Below are positions 32,533 to 42,054 of a stretch of 64,000 nucleotides of DNA, piece by piece. Position 1 is the first letter of the stretch. Every line of letters begins with the position of its first letter. The DNA is taken from the NCBI RefSeq assembly GCF_026262505.1, contig NC_067204.1, forward strand, positions 12,852,522 through 12,916,521, written 5' to 3'. The notes under the pieces were generated by a model. The model did not search any database. It was not told the origin of the DNA and worked only from the letters and a program-made list of their open reading frames with translations. The translations under genes and the position numbers were made by a program. This DNA is from Trichomonas vaginalis G3. Lineage: Eukaryota; Parabasalia; Trichomonadida; Trichomonadidae.

Positions 32533-34136
32533 ATGTACGCCGCTCAGAATATAACGCCAACAGTTTTGGATGCCATGAACGGAAATGTTTCCGAATGGTA
32601 TAACGAATGCGACAATGCCATTAGAAGGTCAGAAATAGTTCCTGGAACTTACGAATATACAACTGCTGTTTCTTATGGAAACGTAGGTGAGTTTGGAGAA
32701 GGTTCTTCAACAACAGTAGATATTGCTTGCGACAGGTTTCATATTATTTCTATTGACAACTCATTCTTATACGTGGAACAAGACATTGAAATAAAACCTT
32801 CTGCCAAGTTGTCTGACAAGAAAGGTTGCAATGGAATTTTCTATGTCGGATACCAATATGCTCCAGAAGTTTTCATGGGATATAAGATATATTCTAACTC
32901 TGACTTAGTTCAAACAGTAACATGGGCAAACTATGAATGGTTCGCTTTGAGAAACTCAGTACAACCACAAGCTAGAGAACAAACAGACCAGTATGCAAAT
33001 ATTGAGAAAATAAGAAGACTTGACCCTAACGTTCCAGGAGTTTATGTTAACCTTTCTGGTTCAGATGGAACTGCTGCCACTAAAGTAAAACTGAAACTTA
33101 GAGTTCCTTTGTCATCTTTCCTCATCTTCAGGTTTTTAAGATACTTGCCAAACTGGGCAGGAAAAATTTCTATGAACTTACTCCAAGCAAAAATAACTTA
33201 GTCATTGCACCAACACAAGACCCATTCAGCATTACTGTAGCTGGAACTGGTGGAGCCAAGTTCTGTGACTTTTGCAAAGACAAAGTTGACTTAGACTTTG
33301 GTTTCTCAAACTTCAACAATGAAGTAAACTATTATTTCAATGCTGCTGGAACTGCTTGGGACCCAGTTAAGTTCACATGCGAAAAATTTGAATGCAAGAG
33401 AATAGAAAGCAGACTTGCAGTCTATATGTTGGACCCAGATATTTCAAATGCTTTAGCTGCCAAATATATTGCAGTTCCACTTATGTTCCCTATACACCAA
33501 ATATCTGTCAAAGACTTTGCAGGTGAAGTTGGAAACCAAAGTGCTGACCCAGGTGCAAGAACAGATATTGCTTTAACAACTGCAATGAAACATGCAGATA
33601 CTATGTTTGTACTGTTCAGACGAACTATAAATGACTATTCTTGTTTCTACAACCCCGGTATTAAATATCATATAAACATAGATGGCAAATATTATCCAAG
33701 AGAAGAATATTCTACAGTTGAGGATATGAGGTCATACAACTTGACATTAGATGCTATGAACTTTAACAACAACTTCACAACAACCATTAACCCTGAAATG
33801 CAAAGTTCTATTATGCCATATGTGAAAGTATGGACTCATACAGGAGGTCAAAAAACTCAATATACAAATGGAGACCGTTCAAACTTTTGGCTTGGCATTC
33901 CATTTGCTGACTCAGAAGACTTTATGGGTGGTATTTCAACTGTTGGTACTGTACAAATACAATATACTGGTGACAGAGACGGTCCAGATGAACTGAGAGC
34001 AAAGAAGTTTACAAAACCAATAGCACTTTTCACGGAAGATGCTCTTTTGAAGATTCGTTCGATGAAACCTGCTGGGGCTCCTCAGATTGGCATAACGACA
34101 GCTTCCATCGAGCAGATTTTGGCAGCAGGTCAGTAA
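32533..34136 (+). pseudogene. Major capsid protein region (double-jelly-roll type), broken
   Basis: A beta-rich region of about 535 codons with DIACDRFHIISIDNSFLYV and, near the middle, the loop-strand pattern LRYLPNWAGKIS, which resembles the LPFF/LRIELTL region of Polinton and virophage major capsid proteins. The length and the position between the basic protein and a second beta-rich gene fit the capsid module. It is broken, with about two breaks. The copy in element I is highly similar. Confidence 0.6.
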
Positions 34137-34449
34137 GTTGTTCTTGAACTGACTTCTCTCCGTCAAATATTGACAGTACGCCAGTTTTGACATAATATTG
34201 TAAGATAAACTTACCTTTAGAAATATCTGTAAGTTTTGTTGTTATATTTTTGTCAACGTCAAGAACTTTCACCATTTCAGTTATACCAACTTTCTTTGCT
34301 TTATGAAAATATTTTGGTTCAGCAAAGACTGCTATTCTATAACATTTACCATTGTTTGTATAAAGAACTATTCTGTCAATGTATTTGTATTGTTTGTGGT
34401 TGTAAACTTTTTTCTGCTTCAATTCGAAGAGATACTCGAATACGTCCAT
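34030..34449 (-). CDS. Small Polinton protein, antisense-overlapping the capsid gene end
   Basis: 139 residues from ATG 34449 (MDVFEYLFEL). The N-terminal 100 residues look like a small alpha/beta domain (RIVLYTNNGKCYRIAVFAE, LQYYVKTGVLSIFDGE). The last 35 codons overlap the 3' end of the capsid region on the other strand and may be a read-on tail. A fragment of the 3' part survives in element I. It is divergent from the next gene, with 18 bp between start codons. Function unknown. Confidence 0.55.
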   Translation of the reverse strand: MDVFEYLFELKQKKVYNHKQYKYIDRIVLYTNNGKCYRIAVFAEPKYFHKAKKVGITEMVKVLDVDKNITTKLTDISKGKFILQYYVKTGVLSIFDGEKSVQEQLTDLLPKSARWKLSLCQSEEPQQVSSNESSKEHLP

Positions 34450-34467
34450 CTTTTTATTCTAAGTAAA
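34450..34467. promoter_or_regulatory. 18-bp divergent promoter spacer
   Basis: Only 18 bases, CTTTTTATTCTAAGTAAA, separate the start codons of the minus-strand gene (34449) and the plus-strand gene (34468). The core TATTCTA(A/G)(G/A)TAAA recurs at 50134-50151, also between divergent genes. Confidence 0.45.
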
Positions 34468-34965
34468 ATGTCATTTCCGAAAAATAGAAGCGTAAGTGTT
34501 TCAAAAGGTTTAATGGCGGTGGCAGATGTGAAGTTAAATTCACCAACTCAAACAAACAGTCAAAGTGTTGTTGTCAATGTCAAAGACAGAGATGTTGAAG
34601 TGGGGAAACCATACGAAGACGAAGATGGTATAACAATTGTTCCTGTAAAAGAACAACCAACATATCCTGAAGTTAGCAGAGACTTAAGTTCTGTTGCAGA
34701 TATTCGAAACGACTACCAACAACTGAAAGACAAACTTCAAACTCAGGAGAAATTTGTCAAGCTTAAGTATAATGTTAAACTTGGTCGAACACAACCCTGT
34801 AAAAGTGAACTCATATGTCATTGCACCTCATGAAGTTTTGAAAGAACTATGAAACTTTTGACAGAGGCAGACGATATAAACATCAAAGAAATAGAACCCG
34901 ACATTAGTTGCTGTGGTGTTTCATATCATGTCATTGACAAGATATACGTTATGAAAAGGAGGTGA
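34468..34965 (+). pseudogene. Polinton hypothetical gene, broken
   Basis: Starts MSFPKNRSVSVSKG. It continues with a Thr/Ser/Val-rich part and a helical segment (DYQQLKDKLQTQEKFVKLKY), then a cysteine-containing end. It is broken in about one or two places. No family recognised. Confidence 0.45.
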
Positions 34966-35051
34966 AACGTTGAACTTAAAGTATAGTTTCCCAGACGTCA
35001 TAAAAATATTTGACGACCACAACATTTCATTAAAATTTTTGCTAAGTAAAA

Positions 35052-35309
35052 ATGTCAAAACTTCTTGAAAGATGTTTGAAGAAAAATAATATAGACTTTA
35101 TTTCATGTAAAGGACTTTACACACTTTTGAACGATATGAAAGACCCTGTTTTGTTTGTTCGTGTAGACAAAGGAAAGTTCTATGTCTTTACAAAATATTT
35201 GAACTTCTTAGACAGAGAACTTCAAGAAACGCCATGTGAAAGTTTAGATGAAGTTCTTCTCCACTTTCAGAAAAACTTTTTAAATATATATAAATGGCAG
35301 AAGATATAA
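35052..35309 (+). CDS. Small Polinton protein
   Basis: 85 residues, MSKLLERCLKKNN, with a small alpha/beta pattern (PVLFVRVDKGKFYVFTKYL). Preceded by GCTAAGTAAAA, like the spacer motif of the divergent promoters. It overlaps the next frame by 16 bases, as in compact viral layouts. Function unknown. Confidence 0.5.
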   Translation: MSKLLERCLKKNNIDFISCKGLYTLLNDMKDPVLFVRVDKGKFYVFTKYLNFLDRELQETPCESLDEVLLHFQKNFLNIYKWQKI

Positions 35310-36090
35310 TGGTTTATACTATTACGACTAAAAACCCTGAGTCATATAATTCTATAACAACAAACTTACAAAGTCCTCAAGGACGGTATTGTAAACTAAC
35401 CTTAAACACAATGACGACTAAAGCCTGTTTTGCTCTTTTGACACCAGAAGACTTTATTGTTGTGAATGGTAAAAAATACTCCTTTGAAGATACTTATCAG
35501 ATATACCACCAACAGGTTTTGTTGACTTATTTAATACTTTAAGGACGGGTGTAACATGTGCTGCAACTAGAGCAGGTTTCATTATGTTTGGATGTCCGAC
35601 TGAGTTTACTATAAACGATATGAGCTATAATACAAAACTTATTTCTGGTTTTTACTACCAACAGTTTCCTATAACAGGAAAAGGTGTCATACAAGGAATG
35701 TCTATTCCATTGACATTAAGCACACCAATCTTATATATTGTTTCAAACTTAGGTTCAAAGTGTTATTCGAATGTCGACAGAAACTATTATGACCAAAAGA
35801 TACTTATGCGTATAAACAATACTTTCTCTGCTGGTTTGCCTATTGTTCATTCGAATGCAGAATTTTCAACCTTAGTGAACTCAAACACTTTGGCAAGTAT
35901 AACGTTGACATTAGTTGACGCAAACTTTGTTCCTGTAAAACTTTTATGTCCTATGTATTTGTCAATGACGGCAGAAAGTTTCGAATTGGAAGATGCAACT
36001 GGTGAAAGTATTGTATTACAAGAACAACTTCAACAACAAATAGCTCAAGAACAACAAATGCAACAAATGCAACAACAAAGTCAAGAATAA
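35294..36090 (+). pseudogene. Putative minor capsid (penton-like) region, broken
   Basis: About 265 codons, beta-rich, with many short strands (LPIVHSNAEFSTLV, ASITLTLVDANFVPVKLL) and a Gln/Met-rich tail (QQIAQEQQMQQMQQQ). The size, beta content and closeness to the major capsid region fit a single-jelly-roll penton protein of Polintons, but no diagnostic motif is visible. It is broken, with about one break. Confidence 0.4.
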
Positions 36091-36120
36091 AAAAAAATAT
36101 TTTTTTTTATTCTTATAAAA

Positions 36121-37356
36121 ATGTACAGAATAGATGTTTCAGATTTTTATGACTTCCAAGCATTCAGAAATATGTGTCCATTTCGAGACTATAACAAAGC
36201 AGTCGAAAATTTGAAACGTTTAGTCATTTATGTCGACTCTGCTCCAGAATGTTATGTCATGAAAGAATGGGATGTTGTCTTTAACAAACCAAGAGCAACA
36301 ATAGTGTCTGAACAAGAATGTAGACAGAAACTTAAGAAAATAAAAGTCGTACAAGTTGGCATGAAGATGTTAGATGCTTGGGATATCTTATTGTCAAAGT
36401 TAGAAGATTTTTCAGTTCGAGGTATAAAGTTCTATACACCTTCTCCAAACTTCTATTCTATCTTCACTGGATATAAATACGAACAAGTAGAATGGAAAGA
36501 AAATATTATAGAAGCTTGGTTAGACCATGTCAAAGAAATTATATGCAATGGAAACGAAAAGGTTTATGAGTATATCTTATGTTGGTTTGCAAACATCTTA
36601 CAACATCCAAGTGCTAAAAATGAAACTGCTCTCATTATAATTGGAAAACAAGGAACTGGTAAGAACACATTCTTTACAGATATCTTGTGCAAACTGTTAG
36701 AAGGTTATTCGAATCCGAATATGACAAACTTAGAAAACATCTGCGGTAAATTTAACTCCTCAATAGAGAATATGAAACTTATAGTTTGCAATGAACTTCA
36801 AAGTATAGATACAACAAAAGTTTTGAACTCAGATGCTTTGAAGAGTCTTATAACAGACAAAGTTGGAGTTGTTGAAAGAAAGTATAAAGACCAAAGAGTT
36901 TGTGAAAATGTTGCAAACTTCATTATGGTTTCAAACAATACTGTTCCGATGAAGTTAGAAAGTTCTGACAGAAGATATGTAGTTGTCAGAACGTCAGATT
37001 CTCATATGCAAGATACAGAATATTTTGACGACTTAGCAGAAACTTTGACATCTGACTTTTACAACCACTTGTTCTCATACTTTATGACATTAGATATTTC
37101 TAAGTTCAATCCAAGACAAATTCCACATACCGAAGAGAGACAAACATTGTTAGAAGCAAACAAGAGTGTATATGAACTGTTCATAGATGAAACTGACTTT
37201 GAGTGTTTAGATGAAAGGTCATTGTACGATTCGTATAAACAATATTGTCAAGAATATGGTTATATGGCAGCTTCTAAACGAACATTCTTGGCAAATGTCA
37301 AAAGTCTTTTAGATGTTCAGAATGGTGTATATACAAAGAAAAATTTTTCTGAGTAA
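36121..37356 (+). CDS. Superfamily 3 (D5-like) helicase
   Basis: 411 residues, ATG at 36121. Walker A GKQGTGKN (175-182), Walker B-like LIVCNEL (220-226), SF3 motif C FIMVSNN (267-273) and an arginine-containing DRRYVV (283-288) are in the right order and spacing for the D5-like helicases of virophages, NCLDVs and phages. The C-terminal 80 residues resemble the helical domain that follows in such proteins (SVYELFIDETDFE, YDSYKQYC). It would unwind the element during replication alongside polymerase B. It looks whole. Confidence 0.85.
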   Translation: MYRIDVSDFYDFQAFRNMCPFRDYNKAVENLKRLVIYVDSAPECYVMKEWDVVFNKPRATIVSEQECRQKLKKIKVVQVGMKMLDAWDILLSKLEDFSVRGIKFYTPSPNFYSIFTGYKYEQVEWKENIIEAWLDHVKEIICNGNEKVYEYILCWFANILQHPSAKNETALIIIGKQGTGKNTFFTDILCKLLEGYSNPNMTNLENICGKFNSSIENMKLIVCNELQSIDTTKVLNSDALKSLITDKVGVVERKYKDQRVCENVANFIMVSNNTVPMKLESSDRRYVVVRTSDSHMQDTEYFDDLAETLTSDFYNHLFSYFMTLDISKFNPRQIPHTEERQTLLEANKSVYELFIDETDFECLDERSLYDSYKQYCQEYGYMAASKRTFLANVKSLLDVQNGVYTKKNFSE

Positions 37357-37392
37357 ATTTAAAAAAAAATCTTTTTTTATCCGATAGAAAAG

Positions 37393-37812
37393 ATGGCAAA
37401 ATTCATCTCAGTAAATAAGTACATGACAGAAGTCAAAGATAAGTTAGCTCCATTCGCATATTTGAATGTTTACTTCTACAATTTTGAAAAGTCTTCATTC
37501 AGCAAAGTTTGGAACATCGAACCAGTTAAGTTTGCTATTGTGACTAAAAATGGTGCGAAATTTGAAGACTTAGACATAGAAGGTTTGTTAGCAGTCAAAG
37601 AAAGTTTTGACAGAAGGTTCTCAAACCTTAAAGAAGGCAAAGCATACAAACTTGTTATACCTTATGAACCAAAGAAGACAGACGACTATGAATATTATGA
37701 GTCTAAGATAGTTGAAGTTCAAGGTAAATTGGGTAAAAAGATTTTAGAGTCTAAGCCAGTGTTTGCTCCTAAAGAGGAAGAGAACATTGACATTGACCCA
37801 GAAATGTTCTAA
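37393..37812 (+). CDS. Small Polinton protein, acidic tail
   Basis: 139 residues from ATG 37393. A mixed alpha/beta body (FAYLNVYFYNFE, KAYKLVIPYEP) with an acidic end (EEENIDIDPEMF) of the kind seen in single-strand DNA-binding proteins. Given its place after the helicase, an SSB-like role is possible, but this is only inference. It looks whole. Confidence 0.55.
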   Translation: MAKFISVNKYMTEVKDKLAPFAYLNVYFYNFEKSSFSKVWNIEPVKFAIVTKNGAKFEDLDIEGLLAVKESFDRRFSNLKEGKAYKLVIPYEPKKTDDYEYYESKIVEVQGKLGKKILESKPVFAPKEEENIDIDPEMF

Positions 37813-37828
37813 AAATAAAATTTTATTT

Positions 37829-38302
37829 TTACATGTCAAATTTCTTTTTCTCTGGAACTGGTTCAGGTTCTTTCTTCTCTTCTTCTACTTTCTTTTCTTC
37901 TTCTACTTTCTTTTCTTTCTTTTCTCTCTTCTTCTTCTTCTCTGGTGGAGTTATGTCAAATTTGGCGCAACCATATTTATGTAAAAGTTCTTTGTCCTTT
38001 AATAGCTCATCTATTCTGTTTTCTATTTCATCTTCAAGAACAGCGCATGTGTCTTCTTTGCATTCTAAGAAGTTTTGTTGGACTTCATCTCTCCAAGAGG
38101 CGTCATCTCTGTCAACAAGTCTGTCATTGACAAATTTTAAGACTGCTCTGCTTAATGTTTTATGGTTCTTGTCATATTCCCAGAAACAGAACTTTAGAAC
38201 AAATTCACCTTTCTTGTTTACACTATGTAAGATTTTATGGTCGACAGATGTTTTGCTGTCGAAAAGCTTGTCTCGAATATAGATAGCGAAATCGCTAGAC
38301 AT
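37829..38302 (-). CDS. Small Polinton protein with Lys/Glu-rich tail
   Basis: 157 residues from ATG 38302 (MSSDFAIYIRDKLF). An alpha/beta body of about 110 residues is followed by a highly charged repeat tail (KKVEEEKKVEEEKK, then PEPVPEKKKFDM). It is divergent from the packaging ATPase, with 36 bp between starts. Function unknown; it looks whole. Confidence 0.55.
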   Translation of the reverse strand: MSSDFAIYIRDKLFDSKTSVDHKILHSVNKKGEFVLKFCFWEYDKNHKTLSRAVLKFVNDRLVDRDDASWRDEVQQNFLECKEDTCAVLEDEIENRIDELLKDKELLHKYGCAKFDITPPEKKKKREKKEKKVEEEKKVEEEKKEPEPVPEKKKFDM

Positions 38303-38338
38303 TTTCTAAAAGATAAAAATTTTAATTTTTCTAAAAAT

Positions 38339-39214
38339 ATGTTAGAAAAAAAGTTTGCTGACATTGACAAAAAATTTGAGAATGTTTTAAACAAGAACAA
38401 GAGGAAGTTAGAAAATGCTCAGATAAAACCCATACATGACAAGTTCTTATTTGCTCAGAATGGTATAACAGGTCTAATTGCACCACCTGGGTCGGGTAAG
38501 ACTTTCACTTATCTTAAAATGGCTGCACAACAACAAGAACTAGATGAGAAGAACCCATTCTATGAGTTAGTAGTCATTTGTTCGACTTCTGGTCAATTTG
38601 ACCAAACCGTCAATTCGTTCAAAGATATTATAAAGAAGTCTAAGTTAGTATGTATAAAAGACTCTGAGTTGTTAGATTGGATAAAGAAGTACCAAAGAAG
38701 AGTTTTGAAGTATAATGCTATAAATGAGTATATAAATTCGAAGTTTAAAGACCCTAATGAGGAAATGCAGAGAATATTAGAGAAGAAACACTTCAGAAAC
38801 AAACAGAAAGAGATAGAATACATTTCGAAGAAATTGCAATCTTACGATTGGAAGACTTACCCTCATAGATGTCTTCTTATCTTAGATGACTTTGCTTCTC
38901 ATCCTTTGTTAAAGAATAGAGAACAAGATATGTGTCGAATTCTTAAGAAGCTCAGACACTTTAACATCTCAGTTGTCATTTGTGTACAGACAGCAAAGAG
39001 TTTAAGTAAGGATGTTAAAAGAATACTTACTGACATTATACTTTTCCCCGGATTGTCCGAAGACGATTTCATGGAACTTATGAAAGAGTCCATGGCAGGT
39101 AAGTTTGACAGATATGAACTATGGGAGAAGTATAAAGTCATACAAGACCCTCATACTTCTTTCAGAATTCATATCTACGCAAACAAAGTTCAAATTGTAA
39201 AAAGTCAAGCTTGA
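38339..39214 (+). CDS. Genome-packaging ATPase (FtsK/HerA, A32-like)
   Basis: 291 residues from ATG 38339 (MLEKKFADID); the frame is open further upstream, but that part overlaps the divergent gene. Walker A APPGSGKT (48-55) and Walker B LLILDDF (179-185), followed by the conserved VVICVQTAKSL segment, match the A32-type packaging ATPases of Polintons, virophages and NCLDVs. Expected to pump DNA into the capsid. It looks whole, and the length is normal for the family. Confidence 0.85.
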   Translation: MLEKKFADIDKKFENVLNKNKRKLENAQIKPIHDKFLFAQNGITGLIAPPGSGKTFTYLKMAAQQQELDEKNPFYELVVICSTSGQFDQTVNSFKDIIKKSKLVCIKDSELLDWIKKYQRRVLKYNAINEYINSKFKDPNEEMQRILEKKHFRNKQKEIEYISKKLQSYDWKTYPHRCLLILDDFASHPLLKNREQDMCRILKKLRHFNISVVICVQTAKSLSKDVKRILTDIILFPGLSEDDFMELMKESMAGKFDRYELWEKYKVIQDPHTSFRIHIYANKVQIVKSQA

Positions 39215-39230
39215 AAAATAAAGAGTTCAT

Positions 39231-40076
39231 TTACTCTGCTTGTTTGAAGTTGTCAAAATACTCTGTTATTTTTTCCTTTAACAATGACAAATCTTCTTTG
39301 AATGTAAGTATTGTACAACCTTTAATATCATAGTGTGTTTGAGGTAACGTATCTTGAACTATTTGTTTCACATCTTCATTCGGTGTCATTGAAATCGGTA
39401 AGTTTTCGCGATAGAACCAATTTCTGTCAGATTTGTAAATCTTAGCAAGGTCGTAAAAGCTTTTGTTGTTTCTTCTGACTAAATGCAACATAACCATATC
39501 TTTATCTTCTTCTTTCTCCAACTCTTCAGTATAAATCATATACTTATAGTTCTTTTCCTTTCCTTTTGGTACCGAACGTGGTATTCTTTTCTGAATGTTT
39601 TTGTCTTTTGCTTCAATGACTTCATCTTTTGCTTCAATGACTTCATCTTTTGCTTGAAGTTTCTTTTCCATCTCTTCACGTTCTTGTCTATGAATTTCGT
39701 CAAGAAGTCTGTAAACATGCCATGCATAACGAGGAGAAGCCCACATTGCAACTGCATTTACTAAAAGTCTATGTACATAATATCCTCTTAAATTTATTGG
39801 CAAATTTTTACGATTTTCATGTGTTTTATGCATGGCCGAAAAAAGTCGGTCTAGAGAAATTTCACTCAAAAGTTCTTGTGTGCTTTGGTTTTTGAACTAG
39901 TCGTCTGCGTGTTTAGTATCTGGAGCAAAACATGCTGTCAAAATACTTTGCATCTGGTACATATCGTCTTTGACCGAACGAATGAGACGGAGTTGTTTGT
40001 TAAACTGTATGTACTCATATTCTTCATTTATGGCTTCATGAACGATAGCAGTTGTTGTGTTCTCTGTTGTTGACAT
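39231..40076 (-). pseudogene. KilA-N/MSV199- and DUF3627-like region, broken
   Basis: The 5' part (from MSTTENTTT at 40076) and the following helical stretch lead into a coiled coil with the repeated unit AKDEVIE. The C-terminal domain (YMIYTEEL, MLHLVRRNNKSF, YFDNFKQ) resembles the DUF3627 domain found after KilA-N/MSV199 domains in large DNA viruses. Such proteins are common accessory genes of unclear, probably DNA-binding, function. It is broken, with about one break. The family call is moderate. Confidence 0.45.
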
Positions 40077-40099
40077 ATCTGTCCTTACATACAAAATAA

Positions 40100-40670
40100 A
40101 AAAATAAATAAAAATAAAACTAACTTTATTTTTTCTGTCTTAAGGAAACTCATGATTTTCATAGAGTTTTGGCGACCTAGATAAAAGTCGGTCTCGCTGT
40201 TCTTCACTGTTTTCATAGAGTTTTGGCGACTAAGGTTTCTTACCTACTCGCTGTTCTTCACTGTTTTCGTACGGAATTCAGCAAAAATATAATTTAGGGT
40301 AGAAGGTTAGATCTAACCTCCTTTCTAACCTGTTTTTTTCACAACCGTTTTACATGGTAAGCGTTATTTTTTGACGAAGTGAACATTGACACTTCGTCAA
40401 AAAAATCCCTGAAATCATATCTTACATACAAAAAAATACAAAAAAATGACACTTTTTCATTAGATAACTGTTATTTTTTGACGAAGTGAACATTGACACT
40501 TCGTCAAAAAAATCCCTGAAATCATATCTTACATACATAAAAATACAAAAAAATGACACTAACTTTATTTTCTGACTTTCACAAAAGACCAAAAATAAAC
40601 GCTTTACATGTATTTTTCAGCAACTTCGTCAAAAATAACAGTTATAAAATGAAAAAGTGTCATTTTTTTC
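40100..40670. repeat. Noncoding repeat region with hairpins at the edge of the GC-richer island
   Basis: Contains two copies of a stretch around GGCGACCTAG/GGCGACTAAG. It contains two copies of a perfect 15-pair hairpin (TTTTTTGACGAAGTG ... CACTTCGTCAAAAAA at 40366-40403 and about 40474-40511), each followed by ATCCCTGAAATCATATC. An inverted copy of about 48 bases lies at 40622-40670. A perfect palindrome AGGTTAGATCTAACCT lies near 40300, in a module laid out like those of element I. No gene. Confidence 0.8.
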
Positions 40671-40865
40671 ATGTCCGAAGACTCGAAGGTGCAACACTTC
40701 CAAAATACCGACGAACTCAGAAGAGCAGCATGGCAGTATCTTCTTGACAACTTCTTTGAGTTCTCCAGGTACACCTTGGAAAATGCTGAAGAACTCCGAC
40801 ACAGAGAATTTGGAGAAATTGCACTCCAATACTACCTTGACAAACAAAGGGTAAACAAAGGGTAA
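40671..40865 (+). CDS. Small Polinton accessory protein 1
   Basis: 64 residues (MSEDSKVQHF...), helical and charged, with no known motif. Directly preceded by GTGTCATTTTTTTC, a host-like Inr (TCATT) about ten bases before the ATG. The base composition is richer in G+C than in the capsid and helicase genes. Confidence 0.5.
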   Translation: MSEDSKVQHFQNTDELRRAAWQYLLDNFFEFSRYTLENAEELRHREFGEIALQYYLDKQRVNKG

Positions 40866-40905
40866 ATTAAGACTAAAAACTTAACGTTTAAAAAGTGACA
40901 TTTTT

Positions 40906-41106
40906 ATGAGCTCCGAGTCACCGAGAAAACTTGGTCAGATGTTAGCAGCTTACTTCCCTGAGGAGGATGGAAGCGTTACATACGTAAGGTTCAAAAACAA
41001 CGAACCTGGAATTGCGTACAAAATTCGCAATTACATGACCATGGAAGAGTACGAAAGGTTCCTACAAGAGAAACCAGCTCTAAACAACTCAGAAAAGAAA
41101 GAATAA
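40906..41106 (+). CDS. Small Polinton accessory protein 2
   Basis: 66 residues (MSSESPRKLGQML...). A short beta-like stretch (GSVTYVRFKNNEPG) is followed by a helix. Preceded by AAAAAGTGACATTTTT next to the ATG, the same style of promoter as its neighbours. Function unknown. Confidence 0.5.
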   Translation: MSSESPRKLGQMLAAYFPEEDGSVTYVRFKNNEPGIAYKIRNYMTMEEYERFLQEKPALNNSEKKE

Positions 41107-41135
41107 AAAGTTTAACTCGTAATTGTTTATTTTTT

Positions 41136-41699
41136 TTACTTGTATGGGCAAGCTGCAAGAATGAAGTCGACTATCTCAGTCTTTGTCTTGACCAGTTGGA
41201 CGGCTCTTGTGAGTATGTCTGTTTTGCGGTCTCCAGCTGGTGTCTGACCTTCGTAATTGCGCATGTTCTTGAGAGCTCCAACTGTAAATGGTTGTAGGAT
41301 GAAGAGTCTCTCAGACTGCTTGAGGTAGTCTTCACGGTCACGAACCGAATCTGTGGTACGAGTCGAATCGGTCGATTTGAGGGAAGAGAGTGAGAGCCTG
41401 TCTTCTTCCATTGGGGTAGTAGCATACTCTTTACGTAAGCGGTTCAGACCTTCCTCGAACTCTTGGTCTCTCTTGGATTGAGATTGGAATTGTGGGGCAG
41501 GGTTTTGCATAAACATCCAAGGGTTGGGGAAGTAAGGCATAGGCTGAGGAGGGTAGTTCGGGAAGCCTTGTGGTGGGTAGTAACCTTGAGGTGGAAATTG
41601 GTAGTAAATCGGAGGTACTTGCTGGAACTGAGGTGCAGGGGCTGGTGCTTTAGGTTCCTCTGGTTTGGGAATGGACTGGGTTGGTGGTACGTCGGACAT
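41136..41699 (-). CDS. Proline/tyrosine/glutamine-rich accessory protein
   Basis: 187 residues from ATG 41699 (MSDVPPTQSI); the open frame continues into the 22-bp repeat array but that is not likely translated. Residues 10-85 are Pro/Tyr/Gln-rich (PPIYYQFPPQGYYPP-type repeats). Residues 90-187 are charged and helical (DREDYLKQSERLF, LTRAVQLVKTKTEIVDFIL). Function unknown. Confidence 0.55.
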   Translation of the reverse strand: MSDVPPTQSIPKPEEPKAPAPAPQFQQVPPIYYQFPPQGYYPPQGFPNYPPQPMPYFPNPWMFMQNPAPQFQSQSKRDQEFEEGLNRLRKEYATTPMEEDRLSLSSLKSTDSTRTTDSVRDREDYLKQSERLFILQPFTVGALKNMRNYEGQTPAGDRKTDILTRAVQLVKTKTEIVDFILAACPYK

Positions 41700-41700
41700 T

Positions 41701-42051
41701 GTTCTGAAACAGTACAAGACTAGTTCTGAAACAGTACAAGTATTGTTCTGAAAAAGTACAAGTATTGTTCTGAAGCAGTGCAAGTATTGTTCTGAAAAAG
41801 TACAAGTATTGTTCTGAAGCAGTACAAGTATTGTTCTGAAAAAGTACAAGTATTGTTCTGAAAAAGTACAAGTATTGTTCTGAAACAGAAAATTTTTCTC
41901 ACAAATTGAGAGCTTTTACGGGAAATTTGTTCTGAAAAAGGACAAGTATTGTTCTGAAAAAGTACAAGTATTGTTCTGAAACAGTACAAGACTAGTTCTG
42001 AAACAGTACAAGTATTGTTCTGAAAAAGTACAAGACTAGTTCTGAAACAGA
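41701..42051. repeat. 22-bp minisatellite between divergent genes
   Basis: About fourteen units of the pattern GTATTGTTCTGAAACAGTAC, with variants having AAAAAGTAC or GACTAGTTCTG. It is interrupted once by a unique stretch (about 41888-41932). It fills the whole gap between the starts of the genes at 41699 (minus) and 42055 (plus), so it must contain or replace both promoters. Confidence 0.9.
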
Positions 42052-42054
42052 ACA

